DNA from: Pseudaminobacter soli (ex Li et al. 2025)
GTDB taxonomy: Bacteria > Pseudomonadota > Alphaproteobacteria > Rhizobiales > Rhizobiaceae
Length of the DNA stretch: 64,000 bases
NCBI RefSeq assembly: GCF_029892515.1
Contig: NZ_JARXVF010000006.1
Coordinates: forward strand, 186,001 to 250,000
Reading direction: 5' to 3'
Within the stretch, counting starts at the first letter, position 1, and each line of letters begins with the position of its first letter. Under the pieces are notes generated by a model, which was not told the origin of the DNA, ran no database searches, and saw nothing but the letters and a program-made list of their open reading frames with translations. Of this stretch, positions 41,716 to 51,055 are shown in pieces. The position numbers and the translations under genes are program-made.

Positions 41716-44637
41716 ATGAACGACGACGTACTACTTATCTTGATTGTCGTTCTTCCCTTCATAGGAAGCGTTCTAGCAGCCACATTTCGTCCCAATGCGC
41801 GAAATTCCGAGGCTTGGCTGGCCGGGGGCGTCGCGCTTGCATGCCTGACCCTGGCCGTTACCGCCTATCCGGCGATTGTCGAGCGCGGAGCCGTTCGCAG
41901 CGAAATCGAATGGCTGCCGACGCTCGGTCTCAATTTCACGCTGCGCATGGACGGCTTTGCATGGCTGTTCAGCGTTCTGGTGAGCGGCTTCGGCTTCCTG
42001 GTCGTACTCTATGCGCGCTACTACATGTCGCCGCACGATCCAGTTCCCAGGTTCTTCGCATTCCTGCTGGCGTTCATGGGCGCCATGCTCGGCATGGTGA
42101 TCTCGGGCAATCTGGTGCTGCTGGTCATCTTCTGGGAACTGACCAGCATCTTCTCCTTCCTGCTGATCGGCTATTGGCACCATAACGCCGGTGCCCGCGA
42201 CGGCGCCCGAATGGCCCTTACCATAACCGGCATAGGCGGCCTCGGGCTTCTGGTCGGGGTCCTGCTGATCGGGCACATCGTCGGCAGCTACGATCTCGAC
42301 CGCGTTCTTGCGGCCGGAGACCAAATCCGTTCGCACGATCTCTACGTGCCGGCATTGATCCTCATCCTGCTGGGCACGCTTACCAAAAGCGCGCAGTTTC
42401 CATTCCATTTCTGGCTGCCCAATGCGATGGCCGCGCCGACCCCGGTGTCGGCCTACCTGCATTCGGCGACCATGGTAAAGGCAGGCGTCTTTCTCATGGC
42501 GCGGCTTTGGCCGGTACTGTCGGGAACGCCCGAATGGTTCTGGATCGTCGGCTTCGCCGGGATGGCGTCGCTGCTGATCGGCGCGTTCTTCGCGATCTTC
42601 CAACACGACCTCAAGGGCCTGCTGGCCTATTCCACGATCAGCCATCTCGGCCTGATCACGATGCTGCTCAGCCTCGGCAGTCCGCTCGGCGCGGTCGCGG
42701 CAATCTTCCACATGATGAACCATGCCACGTTCAAGGCCTCGCTGTTCATGGCCGCGGGCATCATCGACCACGAGACCGGCACGCGGGACATGCGGCGGTT
42801 GAGCGGGCTTTTCCGCTACATGCCGATCACCGCCACGCTGGCCATGGTGGCAAGCGCGGCCATGGCCGGCGTGCCGCTGCTCAACGGCTTCCTGTCCAAG
42901 GAGATGTTCTTCGCCGAGGCAATCGAGACCCATGCGAAGTCCGTTCTCGATACCTCGGCGCCCTATGTTGCGGTGCTGGCCAGCGCCTTTGCAGTGACCT
43001 ATTCGCTCCGCTTCATCCATACAGTGTTCTTCGGGCCGAAGCCGACCGGCCTTGATCGCCAGCCGCATGAGCCGCCGTTTTGGATGCGGTTTCCCATTCA
43101 ATTCCTCGTGCTCGCCTGTCTCGTGGTGGGCACTATTCCGGCGCTGACCGTCGGACCGTTCCTGCACACGGCGGTCACCTCCGTTCTCGGCCCGAACACG
43201 CCGACTTACAGCCTTGCGGTCTGGCACGGCTTCACGCTTCCGCTGCTTATGAGTGCCGTCGCCCTCGTCGCCGGCGTGGTGCTCTATCTGCTGCTGAACG
43301 ACTACCTCAACCGCAGCGAGGAGGGGCCGCCCTTCCTCCGAAGGCTGCAAGCGCAGCGCATCTTCGAACGCGTGCTGGTCGTGCTTTCGTGGAAGTGGGC
43401 CAGGTCCATCGAGGCCGGGCTGGGCACGCGCCGGCTCCAGCCGCAGCTTCGTCTGCTGGTAGTGGCCGCATTCATCGCCGCATTGCTGCCGATCTCCGTC
43501 AGCGGCCTGTCGTTGACCAGCCTGCGGATCAGCGAGATCGATCCGGCGTTCGTGCTGATTTGGGTGAGCGGCATCTGCTGTGCCGTAGCTGCGGCGTACC
43601 AGGCTAAATATCATCGGCTGGCCGCTCTCATCCTGCTGGGCGGTGCGGGTCTTTCCACCTGCATCACCTTTGCCTGGTTTTCCGCGCCTGATCTGGCGCT
43701 TACCCAGCTGCTCGTCGAGATCGTGACCACGGTGCTGCTTCTGCTCGGGCTGCGCTGGCTACCGAAGCGCATCGAAGAGGAAGGTCCGAAGGCGGTTGCA
43801 CTCGGTACGCGTTTTCGCCGTGTTCGCGACTTTGCAATCGCCGTGGCCGCGGGCGGAGGGGTGGGCCTTCTCGCCTTCGTCGCCATGACGAGTCCGGTTC
43901 CGCTCGAGACGGTCGCCAGTTACTACCTGGAGAAGGCCTATGTCGAAGGCGGCGGCAAGAACGTCGTCAACGTCATTCTGGTCGATTTCCGTGGATTCGA
44001 CACACTGGGCGAAGTCAGCGTCCTGGCGGTCGTGGCGCTGACGGTTTTTGCGCTGCTCCGTCGCTTCCGACCTGCCGCCGACAGCATCGCCGTGCCGGAA
44101 CAGCAGCGGATGCAGGATGACTTCGACGAAACCGAGCCGGACCGCAACGTGGGAGACACGATCGCCGACTACCTGCTGGTGCCGGCCGTCATCATGCAAT
44201 GGGCCTTCCCGGTGATCATCGTGCTGGCGACCTATCTGCTTCTTCGCGGTCACGACCTGCCGGGCGGCGGCTTTGTGGCCGGTATCGCGATGGCCGCGGC
44301 CTTCATCCTGCAATACATGGCGGCTGGCACCCGATGGGTCGAGGAGCGGCTGCGCATATTGCCGGTCAGTTGGATCGGCCTGGGGCTTCTTCTGGCGGCA
44401 CTCACCGGCATGGGGGCGTGGCTTTTCGGCTACCCCTTCCTCACTACCCATTCGCAATATGTGGAGCTGCCGACCGTGGGTGCCACTCCGCTAGCGACGG
44501 CGCTGCTGTTCGACCTCGGCGTGCTGTGCATCGTCGTGGGCGCGACGGTGGTGATGCTGATCGCTCTCGCGCACCAGTCCACGCGCGGCCTGCGTTCGGC
44601 TCGCGTGGCGGCCGAGGCGGAACAGGAGGAGGCGTGA
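41716..44637 (+). CDS. phaA: Na+(K+)/H+ antiporter subunit A, fused A/B (PhaAB/MrpAB)
   Basis: 973 residues from ATG 41716. Multi-span complex-I-like subunit: the NuoL/M core includes FWELTSIFSFLLIGYWHHN, LLGTLTKSAQFPFHFWLPNAM, SAYLHSATMVKAG and HDLKGLLAYSTISHLGL; the C-terminal third (from about 790) carries MrpB-like sequence, including RGHDLPGGGFVAGIAMA. Fusion of A and B marks the six-gene group 2 type found in rhizobia (PhaABCDEFG), which exports Na+ or K+ for pH and salt adaptation. The start is set by AGGGGG upstream. Overlaps phaC by one base. Confidence 0.93.
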   Translation: MNDDVLLILIVVLPFIGSVLAATFRPNARNSEAWLAGGVALACLTLAVTAYPAIVERGAVRSEIEWLPTLGLNFTLRMDGFAWLFSVLVSGFGFLVVLYARYYMSPHDPVPRFFAFLLAFMGAMLGMVISGNLVLLVIFWELTSIFSFLLIGYWHHNAGARDGARMALTITGIGGLGLLVGVLLIGHIVGSYDLDRVLAAGDQIRSHDLYVPALILILLGTLTKSAQFPFHFWLPNAMAAPTPVSAYLHSATMVKAGVFLMARLWPVLSGTPEWFWIVGFAGMASLLIGAFFAIFQHDLKGLLAYSTISHLGLITMLLSLGSPLGAVAAIFHMMNHATFKASLFMAAGIIDHETGTRDMRRLSGLFRYMPITATLAMVASAAMAGVPLLNGFLSKEMFFAEAIETHAKSVLDTSAPYVAVLASAFAVTYSLRFIHTVFFGPKPTGLDRQPHEPPFWMRFPIQFLVLACLVVGTIPALTVGPFLHTAVTSVLGPNTPTYSLAVWHGFTLPLLMSAVALVAGVVLYLLLNDYLNRSEEGPPFLRRLQAQRIFERVLVVLSWKWARSIEAGLGTRRLQPQLRLLVVAAFIAALLPISVSGLSLTSLRISEIDPAFVLIWVSGICCAVAAAYQAKYHRLAALILLGGAGLSTCITFAWFSAPDLALTQLLVEIVTTVLLLLGLRWLPKRIEEEGPKAVALGTRFRRVRDFAIAVAAGGGVGLLAFVAMTSPVPLETVASYYLEKAYVEGGGKNVVNVILVDFRGFDTLGEVSVLAVVALTVFALLRRFRPAADSIAVPEQQRMQDDFDETEPDRNVGDTIADYLLVPAVIMQWAFPVIIVLATYLLLRGHDLPGGGFVAGIAMAAAFILQYMAAGTRWVEERLRILPVSWIGLGLLLAALTGMGAWLFGYPFLTTHSQYVELPTVGATPLATALLFDLGVLCIVVGATVVMLIALAHQSTRGLRSARVAAEAEQEEA

Positions 44638-44975
44638 TGGAACTCGTCCTGTCCATCAGCATTGCCACCTTGGCGGGTTCCGGCGTCTGGCTTCTGCTCA
44701 GGCCGCGAACCTACCAGGTCATCGTCGGTCTCTCGCTGATTTCCTATGCCGTCAATCTTTTCATCTTCAGCATGGGGCGGCTGCGCCATGATGCTGCGCC
44801 GGTGCTGGCCGGGCAAACCGGCAGCCTGGCCGACTACGCCGATCCTGTGCCCCAGGCGCTGGTGCTGACGGCTATCGTCATCGGTTTTGCCACCACGGCG
44901 CTGTTCCTCGTGGTTCTGCTCGCCTCACGAGGCTTGACCGGGACCGACCACGTCGACGGAAAGGAACCGGAATGA
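44637..44975 (+). CDS. phaC: Antiporter subunit C (PhaC/MrpC, NuoK-like)
   Basis: 112 residues, start overlapping phaA stop (TGATG). Three helices: ATLAGSGVWLLLRPRTYQVIVG, LISYAVNLFIFSMG, QALVLTAIVIGFATTALFL. NuoK homologue. Confidence 0.93.
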   Translation: MELVLSISIATLAGSGVWLLLRPRTYQVIVGLSLISYAVNLFIFSMGRLRHDAAPVLAGQTGSLADYADPVPQALVLTAIVIGFATTALFLVVLLASRGLTGTDHVDGKEPE

Positions 44976-46588
44976 CGGGTTGGTCTCATCATCTGATCAT
45001 CGTGCCCGTACTGCTGCCGCTGGCGGCCGGCGCGCTGCTCATGCTGTATGACGAGCGCAGGCATTTCCTGAAGGCGACGATCAATCTCGCCTCGACCTTG
45101 GCGTTGGTCGTCATCTCGGTCAAGCTGGCGTTCGTCGCCGACAGCTCGGCGACGAACGTCTACCTGCTCGGCAATTGGCCCGCGCCGTTCGGCATCGTGC
45201 TCGTTCTGGATCGGCTTTCGGCGCTTATGCTGGTGCTGACAAGCCTTCTCGCCTCGGCCGCGCTGGTGTTCGCTCTGACGCGCTGGCACAAGGCCGGTGC
45301 GCATTTCCACACGCTCTTCCAGTTCCTGCTGATGGGCCTGAACGGCGCATTCCTGACCGGCGACCTGTTCAATCTCTTCGTCTTCTTCGAGGTGATGCTG
45401 GCAGCCTCGTATGGTCTGGTGCTGCACGGTTCGGGTCCGCTGCGCGTCAAGGCTGGGCTGCACTATATTGCCATCAACCTCGCCGCCTCCTTCCTGTTCC
45501 TGATCGGCGTCAGCCTGATCTATGGGGTGACCGGCACACTGAACATGGCCGATCTGGCGGTCCGCATTTCCGGCCTGGCAGCGGGCGACCGCATGCTGCT
45601 CGAGATCGGGGCAGCAGTCCTGGGCGTCGCCTTTCTGGTGAAGGCGGGTATGTGGCCGCTCAGCTACTGGCTGCCGAACGCCTATTCGGTGGCGGCAGCG
45701 CCGGTTGCGGCGGTCTTCGCTTTGTTGAGCAAGGTGGGGATATACGTCCTGTTGCGACTGTCGCTGCTGATGTTCGGCGCGCAAGCCGGGAGCTCCGCCG
45801 ACTTCGGCAGCGACCTGTTGATCATCGGCGGCATGGCGACGATCGCCTTCGGCATGATCGGAGTCACTGCTTCCCAGACGCTGGGGCGACTGGCGAGTTA
45901 CAGCGTTCTGGTGTCATCGGGCACGCTGCTGGCCGCTATCGGCATGTCCGACGCGGGGATCACCGCTGGCGCGCTGTTTTACCTAGTGAGTTCTACCATT
46001 GCCGTCGGGGCGCTGTTTCTGCTGATTGAGTTGATCGAGCGCGGCCAGAACCCGGCCGCCGACATTCTTGCCGTCACTGCCGAGGCCTTCGGCGACGAGG
46101 ATGAGGAAGCGGTCGAGGACCAGGTGGGCGTGGCGCTTCCGGGCACCCTTGCAATCCTGGGCGTCTGCTTCGCGATCTGCGGCCTGCTTCTAGCCGGGCT
46201 GCCGCCTCTGTCGGGCTTCATCGGCAAGTTCGCGCTGCTTGCTGCCGTGCTCAAACCCGCGACCGGCTCCGAAAGCGGCATTCCTGCTGCCGCATGGGCC
46301 TATACCGCGCTGCTCATATTGTCGGGTCTTGCCGCGCTTCTGTCTATGCTGCGGTTCGGCATTCGTACCTTCTGGGCACCGATCGAGGCCGTGGTACCGC
46401 GCGTTTCCCTGAGCGAGATCGTCCCGGTCGCATTCCTGTTGCTTCTCACTCTTGGACTGACGATCCAGGGCGGCCCTGTGATGCGCTATATGGAAGCGAC
46501 GGCCCGCTCGCTCCACTCTCCGCAACAATATGTCGACGACGTGCTGTCCGCCCCGCGATTCCAGCCGCAAGGAGCGAAGGCTGAATGA
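44972..46588 (+). CDS. phaD: Antiporter subunit D (PhaD/MrpD, NuoN-like)
   Basis: 538 residues, about 14 helices. Proton-pump core with GDLFNLFVFFEVMLAASYGL, FLVKAGMWPLSYWLPNAYS and GLPPLSGFIGKFALLAAVL. Overlaps phaC and phaE by four bases each (ATGA). Confidence 0.93.
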   Translation: MTGWSHHLIIVPVLLPLAAGALLMLYDERRHFLKATINLASTLALVVISVKLAFVADSSATNVYLLGNWPAPFGIVLVLDRLSALMLVLTSLLASAALVFALTRWHKAGAHFHTLFQFLLMGLNGAFLTGDLFNLFVFFEVMLAASYGLVLHGSGPLRVKAGLHYIAINLAASFLFLIGVSLIYGVTGTLNMADLAVRISGLAAGDRMLLEIGAAVLGVAFLVKAGMWPLSYWLPNAYSVAAAPVAAVFALLSKVGIYVLLRLSLLMFGAQAGSSADFGSDLLIIGGMATIAFGMIGVTASQTLGRLASYSVLVSSGTLLAAIGMSDAGITAGALFYLVSSTIAVGALFLLIELIERGQNPAADILAVTAEAFGDEDEEAVEDQVGVALPGTLAILGVCFAICGLLLAGLPPLSGFIGKFALLAAVLKPATGSESGIPAAAWAYTALLILSGLAALLSMLRFGIRTFWAPIEAVVPRVSLSEIVPVAFLLLLTLGLTIQGGPVMRYMEATARSLHSPQQYVDDVLSAPRFQPQGAKAE

Positions 46589-47070
46589 TGAGATCGGTGC
46601 TGCCCTATCCGCTGCTCGCCTTGTCACTGCTGGTGATGTGGATCCTATTGAACGGACTGTCGGTGGGCCAATTGCTGCTCGGTGGCGTAGTGGCTGTCGC
46701 CGCCTCCGCGGTCATGGCGCAACTGAAGCCGGCCAAACCCCGGCTGCGGAACTGGCGGGCGGTCATGCGGCTGGCACTGATACTCCCGGTCGACATCTTC
46801 CGTTCGAACATGGCCGTCTCGCGCCAGATCCTGGCCGGCACCGGAGGCCGAAAGATTTCCGGTTTCGTCGCCATACCGCTCGCCCTGCGCGACCGCACGG
46901 GTCTGGCCATCCTAGCTTGCATCATCACAAGCACGCCGGGTACGGCGTGGGTGGAGTATGACTCGAACCGAAACACCCTTCTTCTTCACGTCCTCGACCT
47001 GGGAAGCGAGGACTGGATCAAGCTGATCAAGACCCGCTACGAGCAACCCTTGATGGAGATATTCGGATGA
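46585..47070 (+). CDS. phaE: Antiporter subunit E (PhaE/MrpE)
   Basis: 161 residues. Two N-terminal helices then the MrpE cytoplasmic part (ILPVDIFRSNMAVSRQIL, ITSTPGTAWVEYDSNRNTLL, LHVLDLGSEDWIKLIKTRYE). Part of the membrane complex; required for transport in studied homologues. Confidence 0.92.
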   Translation: MMRSVLPYPLLALSLLVMWILLNGLSVGQLLLGGVVAVAASAVMAQLKPAKPRLRNWRAVMRLALILPVDIFRSNMAVSRQILAGTGGRKISGFVAIPLALRDRTGLAILACIITSTPGTAWVEYDSNRNTLLLHVLDLGSEDWIKLIKTRYEQPLMEIFG

Positions 47071-47348
47071 GCGCCGCCATCCTTCTCTGGTCGCTGACGA
47101 TTGCGCAGATCCTTCTCGCGGTGGCGATGGCTATCGCAGCCTTCCGCATGATCTTTGGGCCGCGCGCGCAGGACCGGGTGCTCGCGCTGGATGCCTTCTA
47201 CGTGGCGGGCATGCTTATTCTGGTCGTGCTGGGGATCCGAACCGGGAGCACGCTCTATTTCGAGGTGGCCCTCATCATTGCCTTGCTGGGTTGCGTGTCC
47301 ACGATCGCTTTGGCAAAGTTCCTCATGCGTGGCGAGATCATTGAATGA
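47067..47348 (+). CDS. phaF: Antiporter subunit F (PhaF/MrpF)
   Basis: 93 residues, three helices; FGPRAQDRVLALDAFYVAGM is the family signature. Overlaps both neighbours by four bases. Confidence 0.92.
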   Translation: MSAAILLWSLTIAQILLAVAMAIAAFRMIFGPRAQDRVLALDAFYVAGMLILVVLGIRTGSTLYFEVALIIALLGCVSTIALAKFLMRGEIIE

Positions 47349-47734
47349 CGGACATGGCGGATTTGCCGATCTGGGCGGCACTCCTTGTCGCCTTCCTGGT
47401 GTTGCTCGGTGCCGTCCTGACGCTGATCGGAGCGGTAGGGTTGCTGAGGTTGCGAAGCTTCTACGAGCGCGTTCACGCGCCGACCCTCGGCACCACTTTC
47501 GGTGCAGGCGGCATTCTGGTGGCCTCGATGATTTTCTTCTCGATGTTGGAGACGCGACCGGTTCTCCACGAGGTCCTGATATCGGTATTCATCACCGTCA
47601 CGACGCCGGTGACGCTCATGCTTCTAGCAAGGGCCGCACTTTACCGAGACCGTGCGGAAGGCGCCGAGTGCTTACCCGTGCGCCACGAAGTTGGTCCTGC
47701 GAACGCCGGCCCAGATCCCTCTCAAGGTGATTGA
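47345..47734 (+). CDS. phaG: Antiporter subunit G (PhaG/MrpG)
   Basis: 129 residues, three helices; GAVGLLRLRSFYERVHAPTL and TTFGAGGILVASMIFF are MrpG landmarks, and ITVTTPVTLMLLARAALYRD closes the domain. Last gene of the operon; the 138-base gap after it has no clear terminator. Confidence 0.92.
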   Translation: MTDMADLPIWAALLVAFLVLLGAVLTLIGAVGLLRLRSFYERVHAPTLGTTFGAGGILVASMIFFSMLETRPVLHEVLISVFITVTTPVTLMLLARAALYRDRAEGAECLPVRHEVGPANAGPDPSQGD

Positions 47735-47872
47735 CATTGCCCCAAAAACTTACCCAGTTTTGAGTTCGCAGGCACGTCGTTATCGAGTAGTGGCCCGGCG
47801 ATCTGCATCGAGCCACTCCTCTTGCTTCCCCGCAATTAACCTTGTTGCGAGCAGTAATTGCGTTGTGCGCAA

Positions 47873-48589
47873 TTACTTGGCGTCCGCCGGCAGTTCCAGC
47901 GCAGAGCGCAGCTCCGCGCGCGCAGCCTCGAATTCGGCTTGATAGTCGGGGTGCGGACGGATCGTTTGGGCGATCACGGTGCCCGAGATGCGTCCGGCTT
48001 CGATATCGGACATGAAGTGGATGCCAGCGACGAGGCGATTGAAACCATATTCCCAGGCCCGGGTCATGATTTCGGGACGCTTTTCCGGGACCATCTCGGC
48101 CAGCACGATCCCCATCAGCGTTCCGACCGTCGTGTGGCCCGACGGATAGGCGCCCGAGCTGGACAGCTTAACCACCGGCTTAACCAGGTCGCTGTAGAGA
48201 TGGGGGCGCGGACGCTTCCATGCCTCCTTGGCAGGGTCGGTGATGGCACCCTCGGTGGCCACGATCCTATCGAAGAACGCCGAGAACTTCGGCAGCTTTT
48301 CCTTGGTGAAGTTAGGATTGTTGATCACATCGGAGAAACGCCAGATGTCCTCGACCGCGTCGGCCTTCGCCCGTTCTTCCATCGCAGGCGTTCTGGTGAC
48401 CTGAATGGTCAGCACTTCGGCAAGTTCTTTCTGCATCTGCTCGGATCCGTTCGCCGGGGGAGGCGGAAGCAGCGTCAGGAGATTGATTTCATGACTGTCG
48501 GAAAATGGCTTGGCGTCCTCGGCCATGACATTCGAAGTCAGGCCAAGAACAAGAACGAGCGCCATCTTAAAAGGGGATATGTTACGCAT
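47873..48589 (-). CDS. Class A non-specific acid phosphatase (PAP2 superfamily, PhoN-like)
   Basis: 238 residues with a Sec signal (MRNISPFKMALVLVLGLTSNVMA). The three PAP2 motifs are intact: KEAWKRPRP (KX6RP), AYPSGHTTVG (PSGH) and NRLVAGIHFMSDIEAG (RX5HX3D). Periplasmic phosphate release from organic phosphomonoesters. Alone on its strand and unrelated to neighbours. Confidence 0.9.
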   Translation of the reverse strand: MRNISPFKMALVLVLGLTSNVMAEDAKPFSDSHEINLLTLLPPPPANGSEQMQKELAEVLTIQVTRTPAMEERAKADAVEDIWRFSDVINNPNFTKEKLPKFSAFFDRIVATEGAITDPAKEAWKRPRPHLYSDLVKPVVKLSSSGAYPSGHTTVGTLMGIVLAEMVPEKRPEIMTRAWEYGFNRLVAGIHFMSDIEAGRISGTVIAQTIRPHPDYQAEFEAARAELRSALELPADAK

Positions 48590-49100
48590 TATTCCTCTCC
48601 AAAAAGGGGATTGGTGGCTGCGATACTGTTAATGGGGATCGGTGTCAGTCTGATGAAACCACGGAGCGGCGGCCCCTCATAGGCTTTGACCTGCACCGCT
48701 GGCGTTGCCGTGGTGCTCCCGCCAGCAGAAGCAGGGTCAACGGAACCCTCATGTCGCCAGGTGACCAGTACGGCCCAGAACGACCTAGTGGGCGTTCAGC
48801 ACCACCGGAGGCTGCGCGACTCCCCGCGCGTGGGATCCCTTCGGGATCGTCGCCTGCCTGAGCGTCACGCCGTAGGGCGCATAAGATCTGGCTCAGTGAC
48901 CAGGTAGGCGGTGATGGTTGTACAACGCGTTACACAGTTCGGTAGGCAGAACGACATGTCGACCGACTTACCCCCACCTCGCGCCAAGAGGCCTCGCCGG
49001 CGCTCCTTAGCCAAGTTTGTCACCGCGGCGCGCACGTGCCCTGGCAGACGAACCTCCAAGGCAACGCAACCAGGCACCTCAAAGGCCAGGCCCGACAGCC
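48590..49100. other. Intergenic region, no gene recognised
   Basis: 511 bases. It should hold the acid phosphatase promoter (right side of that gene) and the end of the leftward livM unit. Arg/Pro-rich open frames on both strands look like chance frames in GC-rich DNA. Confidence 0.4.
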
Positions 49101-50135
49101 TCAGTCCCGCACGGTTCCCGCCGCCCCGGTAACGGCTGGGGCGGAACGGCTTCTCAAGGCTTTGCTTGCCCTGATGACCAGGCTTTCCAGTCCGTCCGGC
49201 AGGAACAAGATGGCGCAGATGAGAATCGCTCCATAGAGCAGCGGCCGGAGCTGGTCTGCACCGATGCCCCGCAGCACCACCTCGTCGATGATGGTCAGCG
49301 CGATAACGCCGAGGATGGGGCCGTACCAGCGGGTAGTACCGCCGACGATGGTCCAGATGAGCACATAAACCATCGTATCGACGTTGAATTGGTTCGGATT
49401 GACCGTGCTGAGATAGTGGGCATAGAGCGCGCCAGCGACGCCCGCGAAGAATGAGGCGATAACGAAGGCCAGCATGCGATGGCGGAAGGTGTCGATGCCG
49501 ACCGATTCCGACAATTTGTCCTGCCAGTGGATGGCGTGGAAAGTGAGGCCGATGCGCGATCTCTCGATACGATAGAGCACCCACAGAGAGGCCAGCACCA
49601 CTACCAGAACGAGGTAGTAGTAGTTCTCGGGCTGGTAGAAATCGATCCGCAAGAAGCCGAGATCGATCTCGGGAAACGCCGGAATGCGCTGGATCCCTTT
49701 GGGCCCACCGAAAGGATCGGTGAAGCGCTTCCAAATCAGACGGATCACCTCACCAGCTGCGAACGAGCCGATGAGGAAATAGAAGCCCTTCATGCGAAAC
49801 AAGGGGAAGCTGAGCACAGTGGCGATCAATCCGGCCGTGGCCGCGCCGGCGATCATGGCCAGCGGTACCGGGAAGCCGAACAGCTTGCTGTAGAGCGCAC
49901 TGCCATAGGCGCCGACGCCCATCATAACCACATGGGCAAGCGACCACTCGCCGGTGAGCGTCAGCAGGCGGTAGCTGACAACCAGCAACACGTTGATGGT
50001 GAGGAAGACAAGCAGCTCCTGCTGGGAAAAGCTGACAAGATGCGGCACCGCGAGAAGAACCGCCGCCAAGGCGAGGATGCCGATCCAGCCGGCCCTGCTG
50101 ATCGTGTTTCGTTCATGCACGTTCGCGCACTCCAA
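49101..50135 (-). CDS. Liv-type ABC transporter permease (LivM-like)
   Basis: 344 residues, about ten helices. LivM family text: SLAHVVMMGVGAYGSALYSK, LPLAMIAG-like segment, FPLFRMKGFYFLIGSFAAGE, FAGVAGALYAHYLSTVNPNQ and GGTTRWYGPILGVIALTIID. Overlaps livH by 23 bases. Last gene of the leftward tmm-liv set. Ligand unknown: leucine-type amino acids for the family, but a methylated amine is possible here. Confidence 0.88.
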   Translation of the reverse strand: MECANVHERNTISRAGWIGILALAAVLLAVPHLVSFSQQELLVFLTINVLLVVSYRLLTLTGEWSLAHVVMMGVGAYGSALYSKLFGFPVPLAMIAGAATAGLIATVLSFPLFRMKGFYFLIGSFAAGEVIRLIWKRFTDPFGGPKGIQRIPAFPEIDLGFLRIDFYQPENYYYLVLVVVLASLWVLYRIERSRIGLTFHAIHWQDKLSESVGIDTFRHRMLAFVIASFFAGVAGALYAHYLSTVNPNQFNVDTMVYVLIWTIVGGTTRWYGPILGVIALTIIDEVVLRGIGADQLRPLLYGAILICAILFLPDGLESLVIRASKALRSRSAPAVTGAAGTVRD

Positions 50136-50979
50136 ACAGGCCTTGCGGCTTGACGACGAGGACAGCCAGCATCAGCAGCAGGCCGACAATGTTTGCGATG
50201 ACGCCGTCAAAGAAGGTCGTCACGAAGGTATGTACGAAGGCGTAGATGATCGCCGCCACCACCGCCCCCTCGAGGCTGCCGACGCCGCCCACGATGATGA
50301 TGATGAAGGCCGTCACGATGACCGTGTGCCCCATATACGGCGTCGGCGCGACCAGCGGCGCGGTCAGCGCACCAGCGACGCCGGCAAGAGCTGCCCCAAT
50401 GAACATTGCATAGCGCGCAGTCTGGTTGATCGAGATGCCCTGCAGAGAGGCCGCTTCACGGTCCTGGGCGCAGGCGCGAAGCGCCCAGCCAAACTTGCTC
50501 TTGCGCAGGAACAACCAAAGCACCAGCAGTAGCCCCACCGTCGCCAGGATGACGTAAAGGCGCTCATAGGTCAGGAAGGCACCGCCTACGGTGATGCGCC
50601 CTTGCGAGACTGGCGGCACATTCTGGTTGCGCAGGCCGAAGCCCAGCACCGCCACCGTCTGCAGCATCAAGAGAAAGCCGATGGACGCGATGAGGCCGCC
50701 GAGCGGATTGGTCCGCAACGGCCGGAACAACGCCAGTTCCATAAGCATGCCGAGGCCGCCTACGAAGACAAGACCAATCGTCACCGCCACAATGAAGGGC
50801 AGGCCGAGCCCTGCGTAGAAGAAAACCACCGCATAGGCGCCGGCCATGTAGAGCTCGCCATGGGCAAAATTGATCACCCCCATGACGCCGAAGATCAGCA
50901 CCAGTCCCACGGCGATGAGGGCCATATAGCTGGCGGCATAGGAGGCATTGAAGGCTGTTTGCAGAAGAAAGTCCGACAT
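50113..50979 (-). CDS. Liv-type ABC transporter permease (LivH-like)
   Basis: 288 residues, about eight helices. LivH landmarks: LIFGVMGVINFAHGELYMAG, RPLRTNPLGGLIASIGFLLM, RACAQDREAASLQGISINQT, FIGAALAGVAGALTAPLV and GGVGSLEGAVVAAIIYAFVH. Follows the binding-protein gene by 76 bases with a hairpin in between. Confidence 0.9.
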   Translation of the reverse strand: MSDFLLQTAFNASYAASYMALIAVGLVLIFGVMGVINFAHGELYMAGAYAVVFFYAGLGLPFIVAVTIGLVFVGGLGMLMELALFRPLRTNPLGGLIASIGFLLMLQTVAVLGFGLRNQNVPPVSQGRITVGGAFLTYERLYVILATVGLLLVLWLFLRKSKFGWALRACAQDREAASLQGISINQTARYAMFIGAALAGVAGALTAPLVAPTPYMGHTVIVTAFIIIIVGGVGSLEGAVVAAIIYAFVHTFVTTFFDGVIANIVGLLLMLAVLVVKPQGLFGVRERA

Positions 50980-51028
50980 TGGCAGTTCCCGGTTGGTCGC
51001 GTCATGACACCTCGCCCCGGCGAGGAAG

Positions 51029-51048
51029 AGGCGGCCCGAAGGCCGCCT
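51029..51048 (-). terminator. Intercistronic hairpin between binding-protein and livH-like genes
   Basis: AGGCGGCC-CGAA-GGCCGCCT, eight perfect pairs with a tetraloop, 8 bases after the binding-protein stop. No T-run, so it more likely protects the 3' end of the binding-protein message and lets it accumulate over the permease part. Confidence 0.5.
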
Positions 51049-51055
51049 GGCCGTG

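Noticed and set aside
41773-43614. Long open frame (about 610 codons) antisense to phaA
   Set aside because: Arg/His/Gln/Glu-rich product without family resemblance; the sense strand has a clear PhaA protein. Typical shadow frame of GC-rich DNA.
48690-49100. Possible DNA-binding protein fragment next to livM
   Set aside because: Short Arg/Pro-rich frames only; no start site, ribosome-binding site or family match.
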